Source of the DNA: Lewinella sp. IMCC34183
GTDB taxonomy: Bacteria; Bacteroidota; Bacteroidia; Chitinophagales; Saprospiraceae
Reading direction: 5' to 3'
DNA: 64,000 nt
NCBI RefSeq assembly: GCF_003390915.1
Contig: NZ_QMEM01000009.1
Location: forward strand, 86,133-150,132
Under the pieces are notes generated by a model, which saw only the letters and a program-made list of their open reading frames with translations, made no database searches and had not been told where the DNA came from. The translations under genes and the position numbers were made by a program. Each line of letters begins with the position of its first letter. Position 1 is the stretch's first letter. Below, in pieces: positions 7,775 to 15,219 of this stretch.

Positions 7775-9571
7775 ATGCTCACCCCAGCCATCATTACCCT
7801 GCTCGTCGCGCTCGGCGCGGTGATCCTCTTCGTTACGGAGTGGTTGTCGGTCGACCTGATCGCCATGCTGATCGTAGTGGCCCTGGTCGTCGGAGGGGTG
7901 ATCAGTCCCCAGGAGGGCCTGGCCGGCTTCAGCAACGATGCTACCCTCACGGTGGCCTTTATGTTCGTGCTGTCGGCCGCCCTGCTCAAGACCGGAGCCC
8001 TGCAACAGATTGCCGGCACCATGGCCATGGGCTTTCGCCGGCGGCCGCGGCGCTCCCTGTTCCAGCTCATCCTGGTGGTGGCCTTCAGCTCGGCCTTCAT
8101 CAACAACACCCCGGTGGTCGCCGTCTTTATCCCGGTCATCATTCGCATCGCCGCCACGGCGAAGATCCGGCCGTCAAAACTGCTTATCCCTCTTTCCTAC
8201 GCCAGCATCTTCGGTGGGCTGTGTACCCTCATCGGCACGTCGACCAACATTCTGATCAGTGGCGTGGCGACTACCCACGGCCTGGCGGGGCTCGATATGT
8301 TCACCATCACCCCCATCGGCCTAGTGTTGCTGGGTATCGGGGCCATGTACCTTACGTACTTCAGCTCGCGCCTCCTGCCCGACCGGGAAACGGAGGGCAA
8401 CCTTGAGGATAAATTCTCCCTTCACGACTACCTGGCCGAGATCGTCATTCTCAATCACCCCGATCTCGCGGGCAAGCGCATCATGGATTCGCCCCTGGTA
8501 CGGGAACTGGATATGGACATCATCGAGGTCCGCCGCGAGAACCAGTCCTTCGTACTACCCCCGGGCGACTTTCGCCTCGTGATGGGGGATACCCTGAAGG
8601 TGCGTTGCGACCGGAAAAAGATTCTTGGACTAAAGGACTGGGTCCGCCTCGTGGACAACTCCGGCAGCGTGCGGGTGATGGGCACGGGCCTGGAGCGCGA
8701 CAACAGCAGCTTGGTAGAGATGGTGGTCACCCCCAATTCCGAGTTCGTGGGTAAGACCCTGCGCGAGGTGGACTTCCGCCGCAGCTACCGGGCCGTCCCC
8801 CTGGCGATCCGCCAACGGGAGGAAACGCTACACGAGCACCTTTACCGCCTGCAACTGACGCCCGGCGACGTGATCCTCGCGGAGGTGAAAAGCCACTACG
8901 TATCCGAGTTGCAGCACATCGAGCAGGAGCAGGACAGTCCGTTCATCCTCTTGTCGAGCGATACCATCGCCGACTTCCACCGCGGGCGGTTCTACTTCGT
9001 GTCCGCCCTGATCCTCGGCGTTATCACCATCGCCACCCTCGGCCTGCTGCCGATCAGTATCGCCGCCCTCCTGGGCGTATGCGTGCTGGTACTGGCCCGC
9101 ACGATCAACATGTCCGAGGCCTACGAGGCCATCGACTGGAAGATCGTCTTCCTGCTGGCGGGAGCCCTCAGCCTGGGCCGCGCCATGAGCAATAGCGGCC
9201 TCGACGATACGGTCGCCGCCCTGCTGACGGGGCGTATCTTCGAATGGGGACCCTACGCGCTCATCGCCGCCCTCTACCTCAGCACCACTCTCCTGACCGA
9301 GGTGATGAGCAACAACGCTACGGCCGCCCTGCTCGCCCCGGTAGCAATTGCCGCCGCCGAGCAGGTGGGCATCGATCCGCTGCCCTTGCTGGTCACGGTG
9401 GCCGTAGCTGCATCCGCGAGCTTCCTCACGCCGGTGGGCTACCAGACCAACGCGATGGTCTACAGCGCGGGCCGCTACAAGTTTATGGACTTTACCCGTA
9501 TCGGGGCCCCGCTGAGCCTGATCTTCTGGGTGGTGACCACCCTGGCCGTACCGCTGCTGTTCGGCCTGTAG
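7775..9571 (+). CDS. SLC13/DASS-family permease with two RCK_C (TrkA-C) domains
   Basis: A 598-residue inner-membrane transporter. The N-terminal membrane half contains the family motif FINNTPVVAVFIPVI and later LIGTSTNILI. Two cytosolic TrkA-C domains occupy about 205-290 (IIEVRRENQSFVLPPGDF...GDTLKVRC) and 300-380 (GKTLREVDFR...LTPGDVILAEV). The second membrane half contains TEVMSNNATAALLAPVAIA and ASASFLTPVGYQTN. Members carry dicarboxylates, sulfate or similar anions with Na+. The RCK_C domains suggest ligand gating. I chose the ATG at 7775, because the TTG at 7763 lies inside the -7 box. The substrate cannot be told from sequence. Confidence 0.92.
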   Translation: MLTPAIITLLVALGAVILFVTEWLSVDLIAMLIVVALVVGGVISPQEGLAGFSNDATLTVAFMFVLSAALLKTGALQQIAGTMAMGFRRRPRRSLFQLILVVAFSSAFINNTPVVAVFIPVIIRIAATAKIRPSKLLIPLSYASIFGGLCTLIGTSTNILISGVATTHGLAGLDMFTITPIGLVLLGIGAMYLTYFSSRLLPDRETEGNLEDKFSLHDYLAEIVILNHPDLAGKRIMDSPLVRELDMDIIEVRRENQSFVLPPGDFRLVMGDTLKVRCDRKKILGLKDWVRLVDNSGSVRVMGTGLERDNSSLVEMVVTPNSEFVGKTLREVDFRRSYRAVPLAIRQREETLHEHLYRLQLTPGDVILAEVKSHYVSELQHIEQEQDSPFILLSSDTIADFHRGRFYFVSALILGVITIATLGLLPISIAALLGVCVLVLARTINMSEAYEAIDWKIVFLLAGALSLGRAMSNSGLDDTVAALLTGRIFEWGPYALIAALYLSTTLLTEVMSNNATAALLAPVAIAAAEQVGIDPLPLLVTVAVAASASFLTPVGYQTNAMVYSAGRYKFMDFTRIGAPLSLIFWVVTTLAVPLLFGL

Positions 9572-9591
9572 GCGCGGACGCAGGTGCAAAG

Positions 9592-9621
9592 AAAAAGCCA
9601 GGAAGCGGGGCTTCCTGGCTT
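9592..9621 (-). terminator. Rho-independent terminator of tRNA-Pro
   Basis: An 11-bp stem (9595-9605 with 9611-9621, AAGCCAGGAAG) and a 5-base loop. On the minus strand it is followed by a run of T, the classic arrangement just after the 3' end of the tRNA. It may also serve the converging permease transcript. Confidence 0.85.
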
Positions 9622-9624
9622 AGG

Positions 9625-9698
9625 TCGGGATGACTGGATTCGAACCAGCGGCCTCGTCGTCCCGAACGACGCGCGCTACCGGGCTGCGCTACATCCCG
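9625..9698 (-). tRNA. tRNA-Pro(CGG)
   Basis: A 74-base cloverleaf read on the minus strand. The acceptor stem CGGGATG pairs with CATCCCG and is followed by discriminator A. The D arm is AGCGCAGCCCGGTAGCGC. The anticodon stem GTCGT/ACGAC encloses loop TTCGGGA, giving anticodon CGG. The T arm is CTGGTTCGAATCCAG. The C1 acceptor start is typical of bacterial tRNA-Pro. CCA is not encoded. Confidence 0.95.
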
Positions 9699-9709
9699 CA
9701 ATCGGTCGG

Positions 9710-9717
9710 CAAAGATA
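9710..9717 (-). promoter_or_regulatory. -7 box (TATCTTTG) of tRNA-Pro
   Basis: An exact TAnnTTTG match 11 bases upstream of the mature tRNA 5' end. A 10-base perfect palindrome TTCCTAGGAA (9722-9731) and the repeat at 9739-9765 lie immediately upstream. Confidence 0.75.
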
Positions 9718-9738
9718 AGCCTTCCTAGGAAACCTTGC

Positions 9739-9765
9739 ACATCGGATGTGGCGGACATCGGATGT
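9739..9765. repeat. Palindromic element related to the one in the kinase gene
   Basis: Two copies of ACATCGGATGT (9739-9749 and 9755-9765) flank GGCGG. Because ACATC and GATGT are complementary, the whole folds as a hairpin of two 5-bp stems with one G-G mismatch and a 5-base loop. It matches the arms of the 3481-3517 element. It lies between the tRNA-Pro promoter and the divergent sigma factor gene. Confidence 0.65.
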
Positions 9766-9844
9766 CGGGTAACTTTTTCGGCGCGAGCGTTACTATAGGA
9801 CAAACAACGCTACCATGGCCTCCTCCTAAACCTCCGCCGCGTTT

Positions 9845-10372
9845 ATGCAGGGGTACGCCCCGCTCCACGAGCGCTTCGCCCGTTATTGCGCTGGCCGGTC
9901 CCTTGGGCTGGACAGTGCCGACGATATCGCCCAGGACGCCATCCTGAGCGCCCTCGAGCAGTGGGACAACCTGGAAAAGAAAGACTGCCTACTCAGCTAT
10001 ATGATTGGCATCGTCAACAACAGGATGCGGAACGCCCTGCGCTCCCGCCGGGTGCATCGCCGCTTCCTGGAACACCGCCAACAGCTGCTTTCGGAGCGGA
10101 TTCCCGCGCGTCCGGAACTGGCTCTCGACCTTCATTTCCTTCTGCGGGCCGTCGATCAGCTTCTCGAGCAGAGCCGGGAAGCTCTGCTGCTGACGGCGGT
10201 CAGCGGCTTCTCGGTACGCGAGGTAGCCGAGATCCAGCATTCCACCGAAGGAGCGGTGAAAACACGCATCAGTCGCGCGCGCCGGCAATTACACGACACC
10301 TTCGCCGAGGATGGCCGTGAGCTGCGGCTCGCCGAGCGCCTCCGGATTTACCGTTCAATACTGCTGCTGTGA
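9845..10372 (+). CDS. ECF-type RNA polymerase sigma factor
   Basis: A 175-residue sigma-70 family protein with only regions 2 and 4. Region 2 includes DDIAQDAILSALEQWDN and SYMIGIVNNRMRNALRSR. Region 4 is the helix-turn-helix LLLTAVSGFSVREVAEIQHSTEGAVKTRISRARRQL, recognising -35-type DNA. It directs RNA polymerase to an unknown regulon. Its stop codon overlaps the GTG of a 53-residue ORF, the place where an anti-sigma gene is often found. No promoter with the standard -7 box was found close upstream, so it may read its own promoter. Confidence 0.92.
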   Translation: MQGYAPLHERFARYCAGRSLGLDSADDIAQDAILSALEQWDNLEKKDCLLSYMIGIVNNRMRNALRSRRVHRRFLEHRQQLLSERIPARPELALDLHFLLRAVDQLLEQSREALLLTAVSGFSVREVAEIQHSTEGAVKTRISRARRQLHDTFAEDGRELRLAERLRIYRSILLL

Positions 10373-10530
10373 ATTCCCCTACCGACCGCCTCCTGCGTGA
10401 GCTGCCCGAAGTACTGCCCCCTCCCTTCTCACTTCAACAAGTAGAAGGTTGGGTCGAAGTCGGCAGGCCACGAAGGCGCTTCCATGCATTCGTCTGGCTA
10501 AGCCGCGTTTTCCGCTTCTCCCTCAGCTAA
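10369..10530 (+). CDS. Small protein coupled to the sigma factor gene
   Basis: A 53-residue frame starting with GTG at 10369, overlapping the sigma factor stop (GTGA, 10369-10372) and ending TAA at 10530. It begins MNSPTDRLLRELPEVLPPPF and ends in a basic and aromatic stretch (GRPRRRFHAFVWLSRVFRFS). The N-terminal part resembles the start of an anti-sigma factor or its receptor-binding helix, but no membrane segment follows as it would in a full anti-sigma protein. It may be a small cytosolic regulator or the remnant of a truncated anti-sigma gene. I recognise no family. The overlap and residue composition are the evidence for coding. Confidence 0.5.
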   Translation: MNSPTDRLLRELPEVLPPPFSLQQVEGWVEVGRPRRRFHAFVWLSRVFRFSLS

Positions 10531-10602
10531 CCGCTCCATATCGCCAATCATCTTTCATCTCCGTGAGGGGAGCGATCCCCCCCATGGCAATACCATTCCG
10601 TT

Positions 10603-11250
10603 ATGCAAGATTTCTTTCGCTATGCCGCCCTGGACCATGGCCTGGATGCAGCTTCGATCAGCCGGGTCGCTTCCGCCTCCATTAATCCAACCATCATTGA
10701 GGAGCGGCAACTCAACGTAGCCCAGCTCGACGTATTCAGCCGCCTGATGATGGACCGCATCATCTTTTTGGGTACGGAAGTGAACGTCTACGTGGCCAAC
10801 GTCATCCAGGCCCAGTTCCTGTTCCTGAACAGCGTGGATCCCCAACGGGAGATCACCCTGTACATCAATTCGCCGGGAGGGTCGGTCATAGCCGGGCTGG
10901 GCATCTACGATACGATGCAGCATATCAGCTGTCCGGTAGCCACCACCTGTACGAGTCTTGCAGCCAGTATGGCCGCGGTGCTCCTCTGCGCCGGTGAGAA
11001 AGGTAAACGGACGGTACTACCCCACGCGAGGGGAATGATCCACCAGCCCTCCGGGGGCATGCAGGGCAAGGTATCCGATATGGAGATCAACTACCGGCTG
11101 ATCCTCGAATTGCAGGATGAACTATACGAGATCATGAGCCGGCACACCAGGCTGGAAAAAGAAGAGGTACGCCGCAACGCAGACCGCGATCACTGGATGA
11201 AAGCGGAACGTGCGCTCGAGTGGGGCTTCGTCGACGAGATTGTAGGCTAA
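10603..11250 (+). CDS. clpP: ClpP-family protease subunit with Asn at the catalytic Asp position
   Basis: A 215-residue ClpP-fold serine peptidase subunit, normally part of a 14-mer chamber fed by ClpX, ClpA or ClpC. S122 (LAASMAAVLL) and H147 (GMIHQPSGG) of the triad are present. The third member, the first Asp of the usual RDxxRD motif, is Asn192 here (RRNADRD, codon AAC at 11176). The IIFLGTEV and INSPGGSV motifs are intact. Listeria ClpP1 is known to carry the same Asp-to-Asn change and depends on a partner subunit, so this may be a ClpP1-like paralogue rather than the housekeeping enzyme. It lies 72 bases after the sigma-linked small ORF. Confidence 0.9.
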   Translation: MQDFFRYAALDHGLDAASISRVASASINPTIIEERQLNVAQLDVFSRLMMDRIIFLGTEVNVYVANVIQAQFLFLNSVDPQREITLYINSPGGSVIAGLGIYDTMQHISCPVATTCTSLAASMAAVLLCAGEKGKRTVLPHARGMIHQPSGGMQGKVSDMEINYRLILELQDELYEIMSRHTRLEKEEVRRNADRDHWMKAERALEWGFVDEIVG

Positions 11251-11258
11251 AATGACAA

Positions 11259-11289
11259 AAGGCCGGCAGCTCTGGGAGCTGCCGGCCTT
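11259..11289. terminator. Bidirectional terminator between clpP and tonB
   Basis: A perfect 14-bp stem (11259-11272 with 11276-11289, AAGGCCGGCAGCTC) and a 3-base loop. It is flanked by AAAA on the left and TTCTTT on the right, placed between converging genes. Confidence 0.85.
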
Positions 11290-11315
11290 CTTTGCCGTGG
11301 AATAAAGGGGAGGTA

Positions 11316-12251
11316 TTACTCGAGCTGGAATTTCACGGGCAGGTTGAACTGGACGCGAACCGCGCGACCACCCTGCTTACCGGGAATCCACTGAATACCC
11401 TTATCGTTCATAAGGTTGACTACGCGGAGGGCTTCCTCACCGGTCTTGGCGCCCGGGTTGCGGACCACCTTGGCATCGGTAACGGTACCGTCCTTCTCGA
11501 CTACGAAAGAAACTACTGCCATTCCTTCCACACCGTTCTCACGCGCGATGGCGGGGTACTTGATGTTTCCATAGATGAACTCGAGCATCTTCTTGTCGGC
11601 GCAGGCCTTCTTTTCGGCGTAGCTGCCAAGGTCCTCACATCCGGGGAACAGCGGCATATTTTCTACGACCTTGAAGATCTCTTCCACTTCGGGAGCGGGC
11701 GGCGGTGGCGGCGGCGGTGGCGGGGGGGGCGGTGCCTTGTCCTCCTTCACTTCCGGCGGAGCTTCTTTGATGATAGTCTCCTCGTCGATGGACGTATCCT
11801 CGAATTCGGGGGGATCCTCTTCGATCAGTTCTTCTTCCGGCACCTCCTCAATGACGGGGGGCGGCGGGGGCGGAGGCGGGGGCGGCGGCTCAGCCGTCCG
11901 CGGGGGCTCCATCTCGATCTCTTCGTCGAGTTCGAGTGCACCTTCGGGAATGACGATCTCTGCTTCGTACTGCGTCCAGGCGAAAGCGAGGAGCGACAGG
12001 CCGACAGCCAGGGCGAGACCGAAATTGAAGAAGGTGGAGCTCAGGCCGAAGACATCCACGCGCTCGTACTTGGCACGGTTGTCCAGGTAAGAGTTGTGTT
12101 GCTCGGCTTCGGAGTGGAATTCTCCGGCGATGCCCTTTTCGGTCCGGGACTTGTACACGTTCCGCATCAGTACGATGAGGCCGATGAACAAGAGGAGGAT
12201 GGCTCCGAAGGCAATCGCCAGGGTACCACCTGTAATAGATAGTTGGTCCAT
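11316..12251 (-). CDS. tonB: Energy transducer TonB family protein
   Basis: A 311-residue protein. A hydrophobic segment at about 8-29 precedes a charged linker and a second one at about 75-92 (FNFGLALAVGLSLLAFAW). Two poly-proline runs (about 122-131 and 176-188), interleaved with acidic stretches, span the periplasm. The C-terminal TonB domain (about 215-311) carries YPAIARENGVEGMAVVSFVVEKDGTV and a final VRVQFNLPVKFQLE strand. It couples ExbB/ExbD proton-motive energy to outer-membrane receptors such as the SusC protein in this window. The extra N-terminal membrane segment is unusual for TonB. It is the last gene of a run with vanZ-like, gcvH and citrate synthase. Confidence 0.92.
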   Translation of the reverse strand: MDQLSITGGTLAIAFGAILLLFIGLIVLMRNVYKSRTEKGIAGEFHSEAEQHNSYLDNRAKYERVDVFGLSSTFFNFGLALAVGLSLLAFAWTQYEAEIVIPEGALELDEEIEMEPPRTAEPPPPPPPPPPPVIEEVPEEELIEEDPPEFEDTSIDEETIIKEAPPEVKEDKAPPPPPPPPPPPPAPEVEEIFKVVENMPLFPGCEDLGSYAEKKACADKKMLEFIYGNIKYPAIARENGVEGMAVVSFVVEKDGTVTDAKVVRNPGAKTGEEALRVVNLMNDKGIQWIPGKQGGRAVRVQFNLPVKFQLE

Positions 12252-12274
12252 GGCAAAAGTTTAAAAAGTTATCG

Positions 12275-12706
12275 CTACGACCCCGCCGGAGCGAGGTACT
12301 TAGTCAAAAGGGGGCGGAGCAGCAGTATTAACGCGGCTCCCAGCAAAGCTCCAATCAGATTGGCTACCATATCGACGGGATCGAAATCACGACCGGTCCC
12401 GGCGATGCCCTGCAGGAATTCCATCAGAACTCCAAAAAGGGCGGCGGCCAGGGCGGCCGTTGCCGCCCGCTTCCGGTAGGAAGCCGTGCCTATTGAGAAA
12501 GACAATAATACTGCAAAAAAGGCGTAAGCGCCAAAATGTGCAATCTTATCCGGTGAAATTAGCTTGCTCCAGTCAAAAATAGTCGGGATGCGTTGTCCCG
12601 GCGCCAGGCTGACGTAAACAAGTAACAGGGTGTAAGCCCCGGTTATCCAACGGCTGTACTGCCTTACTCGAAGGTAAGATGCGGCAGGAGGGGATTTTGG
12701 TGGCAG
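12275..12706 (-). CDS. VanZ-like membrane protein (start codon unresolved)
   Basis: The frame encodes a full VanZ-like protein with RWITGAYTLLLVYVSLAPG, then DKIAHFGAYAFFAVLLSF, GVLMEFLQ and DPVDMVANLIGALLG. This is four membrane helices and the family hallmark DKxxHF...E...D..DxxaN. Between the gcvH stop and the middle of the gene there is no in-frame ATG or GTG. The only TTG (12505) lies inside the second helix and would delete the conserved DKIAHF motif. A CTG at 12706 is the only upstream initiator-like codon, so it is given as the start with low certainty. The family's molecular function is unknown. It is co-directional with gcvH (11 bases upstream) and tonB. Confidence 0.65.
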   Translation of the reverse strand: MPPKSPPAASYLRVRQYSRWITGAYTLLLVYVSLAPGQRIPTIFDWSKLISPDKIAHFGAYAFFAVLLSFSIGTASYRKRAATAALAAALFGVLMEFLQGIAGTGRDFDPVDMVANLIGALLGAALILLLRPLLTKYLAPAGS

Positions 12707-12717
12707 GGGGAAATTTT

Positions 12718-13107
12718 TTAGGAAATTAATTCCGTGTAGGCCGCCGCGTCCAGCAGGCCTTCCCGGTCTTCGGGGTCGTTCAGCTCGATCTTTACGATCC
12801 AGCCCTTGCCGTAGGGATCCTCATTGACGAGCGTGGGATTGTCCCCCGATCCTTCGTCGAGTTCGCTGTTGAATTCGATGACCTTGCCGGCCACGGGCAT
12901 GAAGAGTTCACTGGTCGTCTTTACCGCTTCCACGGTGCCGAATTCCTCGTTGCGGTTGAGGGTTTCCCCTACCGTATCGACTTCTACGTAGACGAGCTCG
13001 TCGAGCTGTTCCTGCGCGAAATCGGTGATGCCTACCGTGGCTACATTGCCTTCGATGAGCACCCACTCGTGCTCTTCGGTGTACAGGAGATTACCGGGTA
13101 CATTCAT
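12718..13107 (-). CDS. gcvH: Glycine cleavage system H protein
   Basis: A 129-residue lipoyl carrier that shuttles the aminomethyl group between P, T and L proteins of glycine decarboxylase. The lipoylated lysine is K63 in GTVEAVKTTSELF. The N-terminal YTEEHEWV and TVGITDFAQEQLDELVYVE motifs are characteristic, and the length is normal. It lies 21 bases downstream of citrate synthase and just upstream of the VanZ-like gene and tonB. From memory, gcvH-vanZ-tonB neighbourhoods recur in Bacteroidota, so this grouping is probably ancestral rather than functional. Confidence 0.97.
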   Translation of the reverse strand: MNVPGNLLYTEEHEWVLIEGNVATVGITDFAQEQLDELVYVEVDTVGETLNRNEEFGTVEAVKTTSELFMPVAGKVIEFNSELDEGSGDNPTLVNEDPYGKGWIVKIELNDPEDREGLLDAAAYTELIS

Positions 13108-13128
13108 GGTACTGCCTTCTTGTAACGT

Positions 13129-14427
13129 TTATTTTACCTGATTCTTGATCCACTCGCTGGTAACCGACTTGGGACGCTCGAGGGGCATACCCAGAGCACG
13201 GCTCCAGATGCCCGCGGCAAGCACGCCTAGGGCACGGCTCACGCCGAACAATACGGTGTAGTAGCTGAACTCGCTGAAGCCATAGTGCACCAGCAAAGCA
13301 CCGGAGTGCGCGTCGACGTTCGGCCAGGGATTCTTGACCTTACCGAGCGACTGCAGAATGGGAGGTACCACATCGAAGATCTTCCAAACGGTGGAGATCA
13401 GGTCGCTGTCCTTGATGTACTGCTCGGCAAACCTGCGCTGGGCGGTAAAGCGGGGGTCGGGCTCACGCAGCACCGCGTGACCGTAACCGGGGATAACTTT
13501 GCCCTCGTCCAGCGTGCGCTGCACGTAGTCGGCGATCTCCTCTTCGGTGGGTGTCTTGGTGCCCAGGTTGTCGATCATCTCGAAGATCCACTTGATCACC
13601 TCCTGGTTGGCGAGGCCGTGCAGGGGGCCGGCAAGCGCATTCATACCGGCCGCGAATGACAGGTAGGGATCGCTCAGGGTGGAGCCTACCAGGTGCACGG
13701 TGTGCGCCGAGGCGTTTCCTCCCTCGTGGTCGGCGTGGATGGTGAGGTAAAGCCGCATCAGACTCCGGAAGTCCTCATCGTCGCTACCCAGCATGTGGGC
13801 GAAGTTAGCGCTGTAGTCGAGACTGGTGTCCGGCTCGATGTGCTGTCCGTCCTTGAAGGCCCGGCGGTAGATGTACGCGGCCACGCGGGGCAGCCGTGCG
13901 ATAAGGTTCATGCTGTCTTCGTAGACCGCATCCCAGTAATCCGACTTCGGGAGCCCCTCGGAGTACCGCCGAGAGAAAACACTCTCCGGCTGCATGGCCA
14001 TGATACCGATGGTAAACTGGGTCATCGGATGGGTATCGGCGGGCAGGCTGTCCAGCGTGGTGAAGACGGCCTGAGGTACCTCGGCACGGCGCTGCCATTC
14101 CTTGGTCAGGGCGTCGACTTCCTCGGCGGTAGGGATCTCGCCGGTCAGCATGAGCCAGAATAGTCCCTCGGGCTTGGGTTCCCCCTGGGGACCGCTGGGC
14201 AGGGATTCTTTGATTTCGGGGATCGAATAGCCACGGAACCGGATACCCTTATTCGGATCGAGCTGACTCGTTTCCCAGAGCATCATCTTGATGCCCCGTG
14301 CCCCTCCGAGAACCTGGCTTAGGGTTACCTCGTCAATTTTTTGACCGCCGTGCTCCTTGGAGGTGGCGCGAAGTTCTTGATAAAGGGAAAGGGCCTTGTC
14401 GGCGAATTTCTGTTTAAGGGCTTCCAT
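13129..14427 (-). CDS. gltA: Citrate synthase (eukaryote-like type)
   Basis: A 432-residue enzyme condensing oxaloacetate and acetyl-CoA, the entry step of the TCA cycle. The sequence resembles mitochondrial citrate synthase more than the E. coli allosteric form: the N-terminus contains GGARGIKMMLWETSQLDPNKGIRFRGYSIPE, and the catalytic residues lie in GPLHGLANQE, PGYGHAVLREPDPRF and NVDAHSGALLVHYG. It lacks the NADH-binding N-terminal extension of the E. coli enzyme, so NADH inhibition is not expected. It is the first gene of a probable four-gene unit with gcvH, the vanZ-like gene and tonB. Confidence 0.96.
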   Translation of the reverse strand: MEALKQKFADKALSLYQELRATSKEHGGQKIDEVTLSQVLGGARGIKMMLWETSQLDPNKGIRFRGYSIPEIKESLPSGPQGEPKPEGLFWLMLTGEIPTAEEVDALTKEWQRRAEVPQAVFTTLDSLPADTHPMTQFTIGIMAMQPESVFSRRYSEGLPKSDYWDAVYEDSMNLIARLPRVAAYIYRRAFKDGQHIEPDTSLDYSANFAHMLGSDDEDFRSLMRLYLTIHADHEGGNASAHTVHLVGSTLSDPYLSFAAGMNALAGPLHGLANQEVIKWIFEMIDNLGTKTPTEEEIADYVQRTLDEGKVIPGYGHAVLREPDPRFTAQRRFAEQYIKDSDLISTVWKIFDVVPPILQSLGKVKNPWPNVDAHSGALLVHYGFSEFSYYTVLFGVSRALGVLAAGIWSRALGMPLERPKSVTSEWIKNQVK

Positions 14428-14566
14428 CGAGTGGGTAGAGAGTTTGAGTTTAGTGCGTTGCGGAGGTTAGCAAGCTAACGTTATGGGTGGTGGAGGGTTG
14501 TACGGGTTTGTCGGACTGGCAAGAAACGAAAATCCGCCGGTACCGCGCCCGCGCCCGCGCCGGGGC

Positions 14567-15190
14567 TCAGTCATCGTCGTCGGGCTCGCGCATCCGTTCC
14601 CGCTCCCGCTTGAATTGGTCGGTATCCTTATGCTCCTCCTGGTACAGGTCCACCACCTGGCGGTCCGGGTGGGCGATGCGGATAATGTCGCGCGCCGATT
14701 GGTACAGCAGCAGGATGATGGTGATCATAAAGCCCCCGATCAGGGCCGTATACACCAGCATCACGTAGTACACCACGTTGTAAAAGCCCGCCAGCGCCTC
14801 ACGGGCGTTGCTGATGGGGACGTTCAGGCTCATCAGCAGGATAAGCGCCGCAATAAAGATTCCCGCGGCGAAGCGGGCGATCCACCAGATACGGTCGTAG
14901 TGGTAGCCCTTGAGCCGGCGGTCCGTTTGCTCGGTGAATGATAGCAACGTAAGCATCAGGGCCAGAATCGTAGAGGTGGCCGTCATCGATCCGCTCGCCG
15001 TAAAGCGCAGGGTGGGACGTATTTCCTTGAGATTCTCGATGGCCTCGCGGTCGGAAATGCTACCCAGTAAGTAGGTCCCCACGAAAATCACCACCGCGGC
15101 CAGCAGACCGCCGATCAGGGCAGACCGAACCAGGGAAAAGTGGGATTGGGGCATGTGGCGGGGGCGGGCGAAGGCCAGGGCTGTTTCCAT
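14567..15190 (-). CDS. Integral membrane protein of unknown function
   Basis: A 207-residue protein with about four membrane helices: LIGGLLAAVVIFVGTYLLG, MTATSTILALMLTLLSF, WWIARFAAGIFIAALILLMSL and VVYYVMLVYTALIGGFMITIILLLY. It has a charged C-terminal tail ending in a run of Asp. I chose the ATG at 15190 because further upstream the frame runs through the aldo-keto reductase gene in another phase. No catalytic motif or named family was recognised. It follows the reductase by 29 bases and may be cotranscribed with it. Confidence 0.75.
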   Translation of the reverse strand: METALAFARPRHMPQSHFSLVRSALIGGLLAAVVIFVGTYLLGSISDREAIENLKEIRPTLRFTASGSMTATSTILALMLTLLSFTEQTDRRLKGYHYDRIWWIARFAAGIFIAALILLMSLNVPISNAREALAGFYNVVYYVMLVYTALIGGFMITIILLLYQSARDIIRIAHPDRQVVDLYQEEHKDTDQFKRERERMREPDDDD

Positions 15191-15219
15191 CGCTACCTTG
15201 CCACCTGCACCGATGTTCG

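Noticed and set aside
11316..12242. A plus-strand frame of 316 residues opposite tonB
   Set aside because: It is antisense to proline- and glutamate-rich repeats, which naturally give long open frames on both strands.
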